Below, in pieces: positions 37,301-52,300 of a stretch of 64,000 bases of DNA. Within the stretch, counting starts at the first letter, position 1. The number at the start of each line of letters is the position of its first letter. The position numbers and the translations under genes are program-made. Origin of the DNA: Cryptomeria japonica. Its lineage: Eukaryota > Streptophyta > Pinopsida > Cupressales > Cupressaceae. Where the stretch lies: contig NC_081411.1 in the NCBI RefSeq assembly GCF_030272615.1, positions 159,789,471-159,853,470 of the forward strand. Reading direction: 5' to 3'. The notes under the pieces were generated by a model. It was not told the origin of the DNA. It was given only the letters and a program-made list of their open reading frames with translations, and did no database searches.

Positions 37301-40300
37301 AAGATGGCAACAAAACAGAAAATGTGCTTAATGGTGATGGTTCCAAGGAGAGTTTGACGGATGTGTGTGAGTCTATCTTGATAGTGGAGGTGTATGTTGA
37401 ACTTGGCAAATCAGCCACCTCTAGCATGTCATTCGAGCCACCCCACGAGGTTCATAACAACAGTACACTAGAGAGTGTTTACCAAATGGATAGTGATGGT
37501 GACTCAGCTTCATACCATAATACATATGACAAACCAAGAAAATTGTATGGGGGTGATGAGTTTCATAATCCTCCTAATTTGGCAAGGCAACTGAAGGTGA
37601 ATGAAGCCTTGATTGCTTCAGCCTTAGAACACTTTAATGTTGTTCAGCAGTTGGTGGCACATTGTTTGTGGACACCAGGTACATATGAGCACCGTGATGG
37701 TGGACTTTCCCTTGCAAAATTTCAGGCATTGAGAGAAGCAGTTGGGGTAATGAAGAGAAGTTATCTACAACTATTATTAGATAGAGATCATCTTCTCATT
37801 CTCGCTGGAATCTATCATGATGCTTTAGAGGGAAAGGAAGAGGAGGTTGATGAGCTCACATATGAGCTTGAGGTCGCCATGGACTCCTTGAAGAACACTC
37901 AGATAGCCCTTCAAGAGTCCTAGTTTCACATTGAGGAACTTTCCGTGGAGTTGAGGTTGGCACAGTATTCACCATCCATAGGTACAGTTCTGATTCCTAT
38001 GACATATACTAATGATGAGCATACACCCACTAGTAGCAGTAGTGAGCACATGGAGGATGTGGCTACATTCATTACATCGATTGGAGTAGATGACATATAT
38101 GGTTGAGTGCTTTAGTGGAGAGTAGCAGAGGGCCATCTGTTGCATCAGGTGATTTTGAGGATAGCCCTATTGTCGTGGTACATGATGATTTTGGCAGTGT
38201 CTCCTATTTGAGGATTGGGATCACTCCTTTTGACTCAATGGGTATTGAGGGTCACATGTTGTCAGATGCAGAATATGTAGTGGACTAGCTTCATGATGCT
38301 GGTAGTGGTCCTATTGATGTCTCTCTTAGTGGAGCTCTTACCCTAGAGAGGACTTTGCTGAGTAGGTATGACATACGTACTCCATTGGTCAGTTTATCAT
38401 CCGATTCTCTTGACATAGCAACGATGTTCTTGCTGATTAGTGACTCCATGATCTTCGACACCTTATGGACAGGTAGTTGGCCAAGCCGGAGTCATATACC
38501 CTTCCCAGGTTTGGCATTGATTACATCAGTGTTTCAGCATGAGATTATTGAGGGGTATTCCTCTTGGGTATTCTTTGATAGGCATTGGTTGGATGACAAG
38601 TTTGCGATCATTCATGTTGCTGGTCAGAGTTATTACAGCGAGATAGGATGGCCATTGGCGTTGGGATTTGAGCATGCAGAATATCACACCCGCATAGTTT
38701 TGATGTCTTACATACACAGATGGTTATGTGCTAGTGATGGTGATGGTATGATACTCTTCTTCTACATCACATATACTAGGATATATATATTTATGTCGGA
38801 CCCGGGTATAGATGTGTTTGGTACATCACTTCTCATGGACTTCCATATGTTGCTTCATGGTTTGAGATGTTTGATCAGTTTTGCCTAGATGGAGCAGATA
38901 GTTGTATGGTCGGGAATCACCGAGGCTTACATGCGATGTCTGAGCATGTTTCTTATTCTGTCATACCCGAGTTTATCAGGTTCTAGGATTGTTGCTATGG
39001 ACTTCTTTGTGATGCTTGGGCAATATGTATTTACTTTAATGTTCAGAGGGGTACATCATATGCATGATGGATCTTTGCCGAGATTATCCTGGAATCCTAG
39101 TATTGAAATATATAGTACATTCATCCACTGGGCCTATGATGAGTGGTTACATCGAGGGGATACTGATGTTGATATCAGAGTGGCGTAGCGGTTGGATGGC
39201 TTTGCATTTCTCGCATTGTTATGGTATCCAGATGTTGGCTTGTTGGGTACTTTGTTCCTCATGGATCACTGCCTGTTATTGCATAACATTCATGTTAGAC
39301 TAGAATAGCAAGAGCATTTAGTATTTTATGTACGACTTGTATGGGATGGTGGTGGTACATGGAGGCATTGCTTGTGGACAAACAATCTCCGGGAAGGGAG
39401 GACTGTAATGTCCCCATTTTTCCTGTGATCACTCAGTTGCATAGTTTTGCCTATTAGCCACCTCCGCAAGCAAATTAACTAGTTAGGAGGCGATATTTTC
39501 CATCTTTGGGGGCTTATACTTAGTCATTTATTTGACTTGGATGGATAAATACATGTACTTTATAATATTTTATTATAAAGTAATGATAAAGTTACTTTTT
39601 CTTTAATTAGAAAATTAAACTTATAAAGTAACTTTATAAAAGCACTTTATATTAAGTGTTTGCTTAAGTGAGCACTTGGGCCCACCTTGCAAGGCATATA
39701 ACATTTTAAAATGTTTTAAGATTTCATAAAGTGCAAAGCCAAGGTTGGCGTGGCTTTTGGAAGAAAAGAAGATTCTTTTGGAATCTTAAAAGATGCCTTG
39801 GAAGAGTTCAATTAGGGTTGGAGGCTATTATATATTTGTTTTGGCTCTCATTTTTGGTATTCTTGGTTTATTTTCTTCATCTTTATAGCTGGAGCTTTTC
39901 TGCAAATTCAGATCTGCAGGTTTTGGAAAGGATTTGGGAACAAAATCTCCCATATTCTCATAGGTTGGACGTAGCCCCTACCTGATTTGGCACTATTTTC
40001 AGTAATTAAGGTCATTGGAGGACCAAATTGAGTGATTTATAGCTGAGGCAGCAAGGAAAGGGTTTGGATGCAAATATTGATCAGATTGGAAGGTTTTACA
40101 ACAAGTTTTTCTCTCCTAAATGCCAGCCGTACCATTCTAGGGCCAGTCGTACCTTCCCTATTTGCCTGGAATCTATAAAAAATAAATTGAAGGGTTTTAC
40201 TTGGGATTTTTTGTACAAATCTCATTGTTTCAAGCTTATGATGTCACTGGAGAGAGATAGGAGCAAATCAATGTGGAAAATTGCCCATTTACAGTGAAGT

Positions 40301-43300
40301 CTCCTGGGGGTTTGAAGGAAACAGCAATAGTTAGGTCAATTTATGTTAGATTTGTTTTTGGTAATTATTATTTACTAGAGGAAATAAACTCATTGGAGCA
40401 GTTAGGACTCATTGATAGCTCCTGTAGCAGCACCTAGACTCATTTAAGCTAATAAAACAGCTCTCTAGGTAAGGCATTGGACCCCTAGTAGGCCAATTTT
40501 GGCTTATCTTTGGCGAATTTCATTGTTTATTGGCTTTTCATAATTGCTGTTACAAATTCAGTCAATCTGAAATTTAATTTAGTCATTAGCTTATGTTTAT
40601 TATTATCTTTCAATTGCATTACTTAAATTCCCAAGCATACATACTTTGCAAAAACACAAAAAAAGTGAAAAACCACAAAACAAACAAACAAAACCAATTT
40701 CCTTCTCGCTGGTCAAAGAATACAAAAATCAGAAAAGTAAGTCAGTTTGCTACATTCCTTAGTCAGCATGTTTTGTAAAATTCCTTACTGAGTCTGATTG
40801 CAAATAGATGTGTTTGTCTAGATTATACAGATATGTAGTAAAATGCCTATGGAATGATTTAACCCATACAATTCCAAATTAACTTTTAAGGTTTAATTGA
40901 GAACACAATGTTTATTAATAGTCATTATTCAACATTCAATCGGGTATCACACTGTGCACTTGTAATTTGCAAGGCTGTTGATGCCTATTCTCGTAGCTGA
41001 AGACTAACTGGAAGTCTTAATGCATTCTCCGTGAAACGCACAACAGATGGCCCTCCGTTAATGAATGCAATATGATTTTCGCTCCTTGGTATATGTTTAC
41101 CCGCCTCCCTCACGACACCTGCTACTTGGCTTTGGTTAATCGTGTTTGCAGGAACACGCTTTGGGCACACCCATTGTCGGGTCTTTCTAGTTCACGCGAG
41201 CAAGAGGAAAACATCATAACCAGACCAAACCCGATATCGGGTTTCTGTGAATGATAGAAGTGCGTGCCGTTTCTTGAATGCGCGGCCAGGGTTGAAGTTC
41301 GCGTGTCATCTGACAAAGACCACACCCGATATCGGGTTTTTGCGGATGAAGGGAGTTGCGTGCCTTTCTGAATACGCAGAAAGGAATGCAGTTTGCACGC
41401 TGTTTGTACACCAAAAATGAGTGAAGTCTGCGTTAACCCTCCACCAAGCTCCGATAGGTTTCTCCGTATTACGCACAATATTCACGCCATTGGGTCATTC
41501 TGCAGACATTAATCACTTCGCAATTCCAATAGGCCAGTTGAGGCTGTCGAAAGGAATTATTCAACTCGTATTGCTATCACACGGATAGTCAATTTATCTT
41601 CTAAGCATTGTATTTAATAAATTTCCATTTATCCCCTCCTTGCCAAATTCTTATTTAAAAGACACAAATTCCCGTATGAAAACCAACTCCCGCAGGGATT
41701 AAAAATCAAATAATAGTTTAGGCAATATAATTAAGCAACTAATATTTAATTTTTAATCTTTATTGAAAAAGCCAATATTGAACTCTTATTATAATATATT
41801 AGTCATTATTTGAACTAATATAAAATAAGAAAAGTTCATTAATACCACCAAATGGTATTAATTTGATGGGGACATCACATCTTTCACCCAAAAACACCAA
41901 GGACCTTGCCAACTTGGCCTCTTGGCCCACACTTGGGGTTGGCATACCTGCTGGAGCCTAGTGCTCTTGCTTCCTTGTATTCTCTCTCCATAAGTGGATG
42001 GTGGAATTGAAAGGTATTACAAACTCCATCATATAATTTACTTAATTGTCATATGAACAGTTAGGGATAGAAAGGCATTATTATACTGTCATACATATTG
42101 CAGTCTATATTAATATTACTATTAAATTCTGCATAAGAAGATTATCATGCGTCATATGTTAGGCATACAAATTAAGCACATCCCCATGCATACCACCAAG
42201 AACAAGGATGTTATTGCCTGTAACTTGATAACAGTTTTGATCTGATCTGATCAATGGTGGTGTCACTAGAGGCTTTTGATTCCTTTCCTTTATATCTCTC
42301 AATGTGAGGGAGAGGTCACACCTCTTCATCATGTATGCCCTTTGGTAGGAGACACACCCTTTCACCATTAGCACCCTTTGAAAGAGTGCAATATTTCTGC
42401 CCTTTGAAAGGGACACAACCTTTCACAATCAGATCTGCACTTCTGATTCCCAAATTTTCCCTGCTCAATGAGGTTCTCTTCTCCCTTTTATATCTCATGT
42501 TTGAGGGAGTCACAACTTTTCATTTTATGTCTTTTGACCATTCATTAACCTAATTAAATTTTAATTATATCTGATTATATTTTTTAATATTTTAATTTTA
42601 TTATTATTATTATTTGTCATTAAATTCTATTTCAAAGTGGGGACATTGCAAGCTGAATATCTTTTTAAAGGGAAGTCAGATTGGCATACTTCCTGGACAA
42701 AGCTAATCCCTACCACTGCCCTTATTTGCCATAAGAGCTTTTCCAAAGCACATAACAAGGACAAGGCACAGCCTGATTGGAATCACTCCAAAGTATTAGA
42801 TGGCATAAACGCACATTTCAACTGCCATATACAAACCTTACAGTACTTTCCAGTCTCAAGCCACCTTCTGATATAATGAGTAATAAATGGAGCTACAACT
42901 TATACATGCAAGAAGGCAAATTACATTTCCAATATGCATTATAGAATTTTAATTTTACTTTATACAAAGATAAGCAAAAATATAGACTTTGTAGATGGAT
43001 GTGGAATGGTTCCTTTATTTACCATGGAAGCAAATGTAATCACATTGAAACTTTTCAATATTGTTTCTGCTGTTTAAGATTTAACTGTTGACTGTAAACC
43101 TTTGTAGTGATCTCTCCTTGCTTCCTGTTCGTATCTTTCGGAGCTGTCTTCCATCTTGATTTTTATTCTGTTTACAAGAATAATCCATACCTGCATTACT
43201 AATTCTTGTAATCCTTTTATTACTTCCAATATTCTGCTTTGTGGCAGATCAGATCTATAAGCATGCCAATGTGAAGGTCGCTATAATTACTGTATAATTT

Positions 43301-46300
43301 AAAAGAGTTTCATCTTTTGGGACACGTGGATGGATACCTGAATCACACCTTCGATAAGAAATTACATCAATATTGGGTTCTGTGTAAGAAGAGACCAAAT
43401 GCATATTTTACTGATTTTCATGTTTGATATGTGCTGCTGGAATTAGTCTGATATGAATCTTAAAAGTTTCAATAAATTTGTCTGTCAGATTTATCTGCAT
43501 ATGCATGTGTTTTTTGTTGCATTCTTTCACCTTTTGTCTGGATGTAAGAAGGATATGTTGATTAATTTCTATGTAGTTGATTTATTCAGATTTCATCTTT
43601 GTAAGGAGGATAAGGACACTCAAGAGGCTTTGATGGTGATTGGGAAGATGCTTGGAGTGCAGGTTTGCATTTTCTGTTAGTGCCTACATTCTTACTGCAA
43701 TCAATGTTTGTTCTTTGTTAAGGATGTTTACTTGGTGTCTATTTGCATTTATCCTACAACATATGAAAACATCCAGGATTACCAAATTATCTCCAGGCTT
43801 TTTTTTTTAACTTGGGGCAAATTAAATATATTTGGAGACAATCTTAGGAAATCAAAGTCTTAATGCTTCTTTCATATTTGTTTGCTAATGTCTCTCTTAT
43901 TTATTAATAGACCAGGTCATTTGGATTTGCTGGCACAAAAGATAAGCGAGCGGTTACAACACAAAGGGTAGATACGAAATAAATTAATTCTGCTTGTTTT
44001 TTATATGTTTGATATCTGGTAATTATTTCTTGTTGATGCTATGGTTTCATTTGATTTGCTTAAGGTATGGGAATAGTTATGCTCTACATTGTTTTTCAGT
44101 GATCCCACAATACTGAGTTACACTTTTTGGTACATCCTGATTTTTTCTGAAATCATACATGTTTTTAGAAAATATAATGATTTGAGCTTTAAGAGGTTCC
44201 ATTTGAAGTAATTAATTGAGGAGAGTTAAATCAAAGATTCTTATATCAAAATTTCTTGGATAGAACCTCTCTACTTTTAAATCATACTTGCTATGGAGTC
44301 TTCTTCGCACCTATCAAAATGCTAATAAAAAACCACTTTTACATAAGCTTCTGGGGTCAAATGAATTTATTTGGAAGTTTTGGTTTTTTAAGTATTTAGT
44401 CCTTATTATAAGCTTTCCAAATAGTATAATCTTTAATATGTTTAATTTCATTAATATATTTATGTTTTATTTCTTATCAATGTAGTTTATTCATCGAACA
44501 TTAAGGTTTGTGTTTCACACGTGGAAAAATTGAAAAATAGAGAAAAAATCGTAAAAAATATCTTTTCCCTAGGTATTGATATCCTCATTTCAACACAAAA
44601 ATAAGTTAATTCAAATGCATACAAAAAAAATTTATGCATTACGGAATACACCTTTGTCCAAATTACAATTACTGTTTTAAAAAATTAACTAAATTAAATA
44701 TATGTAACAAAAAATTGTGAAAAAATATCTATTCATTAGATATTGGTGTGACAATTTTATATTTCAAAAATTAGAATTTCTTTTTTGCTATAAAAAATGT
44801 TATGCATTACCAAATAAATGTCACTTCTGAAAAATGTTTTTTTTTTTTTGATCAGTAATAGGTCGAAGCCAATAAGATGTACATACCCTACCCCCTATGG
44901 GATTTGAACTTGTGACCTCTCTTTCAAGAGCACGAGTTCTCCACCACTAGGCCAACTCAAGCTGTACCACTTTTGAAAAATGTTGATTACTGTAAATATT
45001 GAGTTATTAAAAGTTACATAACAATATGGACAATTGATTTCTAATTATTTAAAAAAATACATATTTAGAATCTATATGAAAAATCTCACAAATTAGTACT
45101 TTACTTCTTCAAATTCCTAATGGTTTAGTTGCTATAGGTTTTACAAAGTAAAGATTTGATGCAAAATGCTGATTTCAGTGTCAAGTTTGGCCAAAAAGTG
45201 TAACCCAATATCATGATATATTAAAAAAGGGATCTCTCCCCCATATATAATGCATGTAAACCGGATGCACAAGTTTTGTAGGAGTCCAAATCAAATAATT
45301 TTTTTTTTTTTGAGTCAAATCCAGCAGTTAACAATGTTCACTATTAAAATTACTTAAATGATAGTTAACAATATTCAATATTAAAATTACTTGTTTGAAC
45401 AAAGGTTGATAGCCTAAAGTAGTGCTCATGTCCAGGAAGTCTCAAACTACTGTTTATCGCTGTCCTTACTTTGAACAAGTTTTTAATATCAGTCATGGTG
45501 ATGACGATCTCAGTGGTGGCACAAGCTCTAGACTACATTTCTGTATGATGATTCCACAGGATTTAGAGTACATAGGTGTGTAGTGAATCCATCAATTTTC
45601 ATTTTAACTGATTTAGCCTAATGTTGTGATTGGATCAGGTTACCATCTTCAAACAGGAGGCTTCAAGATTAGCTGCATTGAACAAGAGATTATATGGTAT
45701 CAAAGTAGGAGACTTCTGGTATGTTAAGATTTTGGCTTTTGTTATCCCAGATCCATAAAGATCCAATAATGTGACTGATTCAGCCTTCCGCATATTTTGA
45801 TCGGTACTACTACTCTCTTTAATCCTAATATGTTACGAATGCAGTTATGTGAAGGATGGACTTGTGCTTGGGCAGCTTTCAGGAAATCGATTCACAATTA
45901 CTTTACGGTAAACTACAAATACATTAATTGGGAATCATTATGATGGCCATATGAATGTCAACTTCGACTAGCCTTCAAACAGTCTCTCATAGGTTTCTGG
46001 CTTCTGTTATCACTACTGTTATTCTTATTGTGATCTGCATTTCAGTGGTGTTGTTGCAGGGAGACATGATATTATTAAGGAGGCAGCAGAAGGATTAGGA
46101 AAGAATGGCTTTATCAATTATTTTGGATTGCAGGTTCTGTTGATCTTGTAGAAATTTAGTTTTTCTGCCACTGCTTTCCAGTTTGTTCTATGTTGCTATT
46201 AATATGATCATATTGATACGGTCCATCTGATGGTTGTTTTATAGTCATGGTTATTTGTGAGACAGATGCTAAATATTCATATTTAATTTTTGATAGCGAT

Positions 46301-49300
46301 TTGGAAGTGGTTCAGTGCCTACACATTCTATTGGAGCAGCATTGCTACGAGGTGAATGGAAGACTGCAGTAGACTTGATCCTTGATCCTCGAGATGGAGA
46401 TATCCTAACTTATATTTTGATATTCAGTGACACACTTTGTTGCTTCTCTTTGTATATATTAATGTTTTTGATGTTTTAACATGAATGTTCAATGATCTGG
46501 GGCGTTTTAAGCTAAAGCTTATCCAGTATTCTGTTGATTTTATTTGTAACCTTTACATATGATATATACAGCGCAGAGATATAAAAGAAGCTAGAGAATA
46601 TTATAAGAGCACTATGGATATTAATGGTACATTGAAGCAGATGCCTCGCTATTTGGTAGCTGAAAGGGCAATTGTAAGTGGCTTCCAGTTATGAGCATTA
46701 CCTATTATTTAAAATATGTAAATGCACATCACTGTTAAAAATATTAAAGATAGTTATAAAGCTGTGCTAACAGATAGCTATCTCGTTTTGAGTATTTACT
46801 TCATTTCTTGGCAATGGTTTATAGCTCCAGTCTGCCAGTGCAGGATTTGAACTAGGATCTGGTTTGTTTGAGTGTGGAAGTGTAATGTCCCCATTTGGGA
46901 TTAACGTGGAACATGCAATTTTTTGATTTTTTTTGATTTGTGAAACAAGAATGAAACAACAGAAGCAAACTGAAATTAAACTAGATGCTGATCACAACTT
47001 AAAATGGCTGGAAAATCACGAAAACAGCAGATCTAGCATGTAGATAACAGCTTACAACAAGTAAGCTTGCTGATCTAGGTTTGATTATTCATGAACAACA
47101 AGTTTGAAACCCTAGAACAACAATAGATGTCTGAAATTAATGCTGGTTAGCAATGTAGGATATTTGAAATTCTTGTCAAACAATTGTGCAACTCTTTACT
47201 GTGAATGTAAAGCTTTACAAGCTGATATATAATTTGGATGACACCTTCAAATGCAAATTAATGAAATATAATTGTGGATCTGAATTTTATATAGCAAAAT
47301 CACAAGTATGTTAGCTGATCTACCACTGAATTTTCATTTTCATATCTGATTTGTAGTAGTTATATATAAGAATAACAATAAACCCTAGTCCATGTAGTTA
47401 TGCCCTCAAGGACTATTATATCTTCTAATTAGCTGGCCAAAAATTTATTACCCAAATTACCTAACAAATTTGATTTTTATAAATTATCATCAGAAAATAC
47501 TAAATTCTTATATATTATGATGATTTCCAAAATGATGTACAGCTGGACGTGCACCATATGGTACTCTTATAGTAGGATTGAAGTTACCAATATTCAACAT
47601 GACAGCGATGGATATGGAAGATATTTACTCTTGCAGCACTGTAGCAGCTACATATAAACTTGAAACTTGGTTCAAAATGTTGATTTCATTGTAGGTACAC
47701 TGTATTGATACTATAGCACATGTAAAATTGAAACTTGGCCAACTGATCGAGACATAGAATTGATAAAGACAAACTGGCTGATAATGAATGCAAATTCTGA
47801 TCAAGAAAAACTGGCTGAAAGCAAGAATAATTGCATCAATGCCAAAATGACAGAATAATTCACTTGGTTCCAATACATGCCTAGATGGTGGAAACTGGAA
47901 AGTATTGAAAATAAAAATAGGATCCAACAAATAAACTGTCCAGGACTACAATCATTAATGTGGATATGGTGGTGAACCGTCTAGGAGCTTTCAATAACAA
48001 TTATTGGCAGTAAACCATCTAGTTTACAATTATTAGAAGATAAGCAATTATTTCACTTAAATATTCACATATAAGATTATGTCAAATATTTATGCATCGC
48101 AATGCAAGGAGACATTTTGTCAAACAAATTGTAAGCAAATAGCAAAGATTTAAATTATTTGGGTTGGGCTAATATGCTTTGTAGGATGAATCAGTGTGGA
48201 AGCTGGATCCAAAAACCTGATGAACTGTTGATGAATTCAATCCCAAAACTATTGTCGAAATCATCCATTGGATTATAGACATCTATTTATATTCAATCAT
48301 TCCCAAACTACTGCAAAAGTGAACTTGGATATGATATGGTCAGCAAGATTGAATTAATCCAGTCAACTTGTAGATGCCAAATTCTGAAAACAAACTCTGA
48401 TAATAAAAAGACTATTTTTATAAGCTACCACTGATACCAACAGCAATATTACTTCCTTACAGCCAGTTATAATTACCCAAAACTGAACTATTTGAAATCC
48501 TTACTGAATATGTATTTGAATGTAAAGAATAATAAACGGTAAATGAACTTGCAGCAATACCAACACTTCCTTGTAGGGATTCACCTTGAAACAGGGGTGA
48601 CAGCATAAAAAATACAGCTCTTTAATATTCAAGGAATCTACCAGATATTTTTTAACAACACCAAGCTGATTTCATTGTCAGAGATTGTCCCCAAAGGCTG
48701 TGTTCTCCCTTTGATTAGAATAAGGGTGGTGGGACCCACATGTCAGGGCCGTTGCCTTAAGGCAGCCATTCAAAAGCTACGCTACTGGGTTTGGCATCCG
48801 GAGCCTGGATGCAGGTCCAGATTCGTGCTGGGTCTAGGTGTGGGTTTGTTGTGGCACTGGGTTCGCCGCGGCAACAAAGGACTGCACTTCTAATGAAATT
48901 GAACAGCATGAAATGAAATTCATTGTGCCTTGACTCCATTTGCTCGTGCCCTGTGATGAAAATTAAGTCCCTTCCTCTAAAAATACTAGAACTTAATTAT
49001 TTATAAATTAACAAATTAAAATTAAATTTTTGATATATCTTTCTTATAATATTCTCAAATTTAACAACATTGTTTTACTTTTTATACATCTTAATTTAAT
49101 AAGTTTAAAATATTTATATTAATTCTAAATTTAATATAAAATAATTTTATTTTAATAAATGATACATTTGGCTATTTTATTTTGTACTATAATTTAATTT
49201 CATATGTATACATGTATCATGTATGCATGTATGTATCATTTATGTATATATATACATACATACATATATGTATATATATATTTGTATATATATTAATGTA

Positions 49301-52300
49301 TATATACATACATACATATGTGTATATATATTTGTATATATATGTATATATACACACATATGTATACATACATATATATCTATCTATCTATATATATATA
49401 TATATATATTAACCAACCCTAAATCCATTTTCAGAAATTTTGCTGAAGTGGTCAACCAAGTCCTCAAACTCAAATTTGAACCCAAACTAGCAACTTTGTT
49501 CAAAAGGAAAAGGGTATCACAAATCTTAGTAGGAGGCTGTGGTTAGATTATAGTCTCGCCCAAAAATCATAGATTGTAGTCTCGCCCAAAAATCGCTAGA
49601 ACCCGGCAAACTCAGAAGTCCTAGAGCTCGTAGAGTCCAGTGGCCTTGTACAAGCGAGTCATGGCTTGGTGAGTCTAGACATGGACTCACTGAGTCCTGG
49701 GGAGGGACTCGTGCGAGTTTTGGAGTCGTACTCGCAAGTCCCGACGCACGACTCTTGCATGCCATACATACTCAAAATACAATAAAATGATTTCTTTTTA
49801 ACTTTTTGCTCATTTCTTTGCTCTTGGTTGCCAAAAACAGTTCTGCACATCTAGATAGGGTTGGAAGAAGAGAAGAGGAGCATACGTGATCGAAATAGAG
49901 CCAAGTAAGTGATTTTCTTCTCTTTTTTTTTCGTTTTTTGATTGAAAATTTGGATTTTTTTGAAAAATATGTGGAAATGTTGGCAAAATTTTTTCCTTTT
50001 TCCTTTTTCCTTTTTCCTTTTTTACCTATTTTTTAATATTTTTAGCTTGTTTTTGAAATCTATTTTTTTCAAATGATTGATTATCATTTTTTTTTTTAAC
50101 AAAAACCTACTGATTTTTCTTATGTTTAGATGTTCAAGCAGCAATGTCAACATCAAGGCCATATAGAAAAGACGCTGCATGGAAGTATGGGATACCGGGA
50201 AATAAGAAGGGTGAGGTCACTTGCACTTAATGCAATAAATGGATGACAGGGGTAATCAATAGATTAATATACCACATTGCCACTATAACTGGACATAATG
50301 TGGACATATGCCCTGCATCGACTCTGGAGATGGTTAGAGAGATGAAGGCCCTTCTGGGTAATTATGAATTGAAAAAAAGAGAAAGACAAAAGACTAAGGA
50401 AGCACTAGCAGCAACAATGAATTAGAATGTATCCATTTCTATACCATCGGATTCCCTTGGTAGCCCAAGTTCAGGCATCCATCAACCACATTCTTCTTTT
50501 GGTGAGTCTTGGGTTCTTTTTCTACTTTTAGTGCTAGCCAGATTCCTCCATTAGGACTGGATTAATTATTTTTTATGCAATGTTCTAGGAGCACAACCTT
50601 CACTTGAAGGTATGAGATGGTTTAAAGAAAAACATCATGAAGCTAGGATGAGAGCAGCAAATTTTTGGTACTATAATGATTTACCTTTCAATGTGGTGAA
50701 CAACCCCATATTGGGAAGGTTTGGTGAATGTGTTGACAGTTACAAGGTGTTTAAGACTCTAACAGCTAGAGATTTGAGTAGGTCATTGCTGGAGGAAGCC
50801 GTAAAAATTACATGGCTTGTGGTTGATGACCAAAAAAAATTGTGGTAGAGAAAAGGTTGCAGCATCTTATCAAATGGATGGAATAAGACTGTCCTAAATT
50901 TTTTAGTGGCTTTTAATGGTGCATTGTTATTCCTCAAGTCCATATGAAGTCAAAATTGCTGAGACTTTGTGCAACTTATTAGCTGGGATGATCCAGGAGG
51001 TTGGTGGTGAGAATGTTGTCCAAGTTATCATGAACAACGCAACTACCTATGTAGTTGTAGGTAGTCTCCTTATTTAGAGGCATCCTACAATTTCATGGAT
51101 TCCTTGTGTTGCACATTTCTTGGACTTGTTAGAGAACATTGGCAAGATTGGATGGATGTAAAGTGTGGTTGAAGATGCTAAAAATGTTACCAAATTTATC
51201 TACAACCGTATTTGGGTGCTTTTTTTGATGAGGAAACACACAAATGACAAGTACCTTGTGGGACCAGGAGTGACAATTTGCTAGCCACTTCCTTACATTG
51301 CAAAGCATTCTTGGTGTCACTCTTCATCTCAAACAAATGTTTCTGTCTAATGCTTGGTTGCAGTCTCCATTTTCTAAGAAAGCTAAATGGGAGAAGTTTG
51401 GAAGTATAGTTTTTGATGACACATTCAACAAAAAATGGAGGGGAGTTAATCAAGGTAATTAACAAACACAAACATAAAATTTATATAAGATTATCTATTT
51501 GCTGTTTTTATTTTTTATTTTGAGAGGTGAATTTTCTAATAATTTAAAACTTGTTTTCATTTTTTTAGTTGATTGAACCTTTGGTTAGGGTTCTTTGTAA
51601 GGTGGATGGAGAGGGTATGCCAATGGGTTTAATTTATTTAGGCCATAGATAGGGCCAAAGAGGCAATTTCACATTACTATGGTGGAAACAAAAAAACGAA
51701 ATCATTTGGTGCATCATTGATTGTAGATGGACAAACCAACTCCACTAGCTAATTCATGCCTTGGCCTACTTCTTGAACCCAATATTTGACTTCTTTGATA
51801 CATTTAAGGTTGATGAGGAGGTCATGGTAGGTGTTATTGCATGCATTGATAAAATGGCGCCTGATTGTGAGTTGAAAAACAAGGTTTTTGATGAGTTGGA
51901 GGTGAGATTTGATGTATCTTATTTATGAATTTGGCTATGTTGACTATTTAGAAACATCCATTTTACATACATAGTAATTAATTTTCTTTATTTGATCTAA
52001 TTTTAATTTTCATCTATTCAAGGTCCACAAGGGTGGAAAGGAGAGACTCTTTTCTTTAACTCAAGCAATTGATAGGAGAGATAGACAACCAGGTAAAAAA
52101 TTTAGTTCAATACTACAAGAAAAAATTAGAAATTTGATTCTTATATTTTTTACTTAATTCTTATATTTCTAAATGATTTTTTGTAGATTTATGGTGGGAG
52201 AATTATGGTGCTGGCATGCCTAATCTTAAAAAGATAGCCATTTGTATTTTGTCCTAGCCATGTAGTGCATCTGGGTGTGAACGCACTTGGAGTTTTTTTG

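Larger units (their letters stand above)
35810..40768 (+). mobile_element. LTR retrotransposon with a non-standard internal ORF (LARD-like)
   Basis: Two direct LTRs starting TGTAATGTCCCC flank a 2.9-kb interior with a tRNA-iMet-type primer-binding site (TGGTATCAGAGC, 36537-36548) and a polypurine tract (GGGAAGGGAGGAC, 39391-39403). No gag, protease, RT or integrase motif is present. One long degraded ORF fills the interior. The 5-bp flanks I read (CCCAA left, TGTTT right) do not match, so either the ends are misplaced or the element has recombined. Confidence 0.8.

Noticed and set aside
46835-46860. Reverse-oriented B-box-like GGATTTGAAC
   Set aside because: No A box, tail or duplication; probably chance or a very short SINE fragment.
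49182-49546. ORFs rich in Tyr, Ile and His
   Set aside because: Translation of a TATA/CATA microsatellite.
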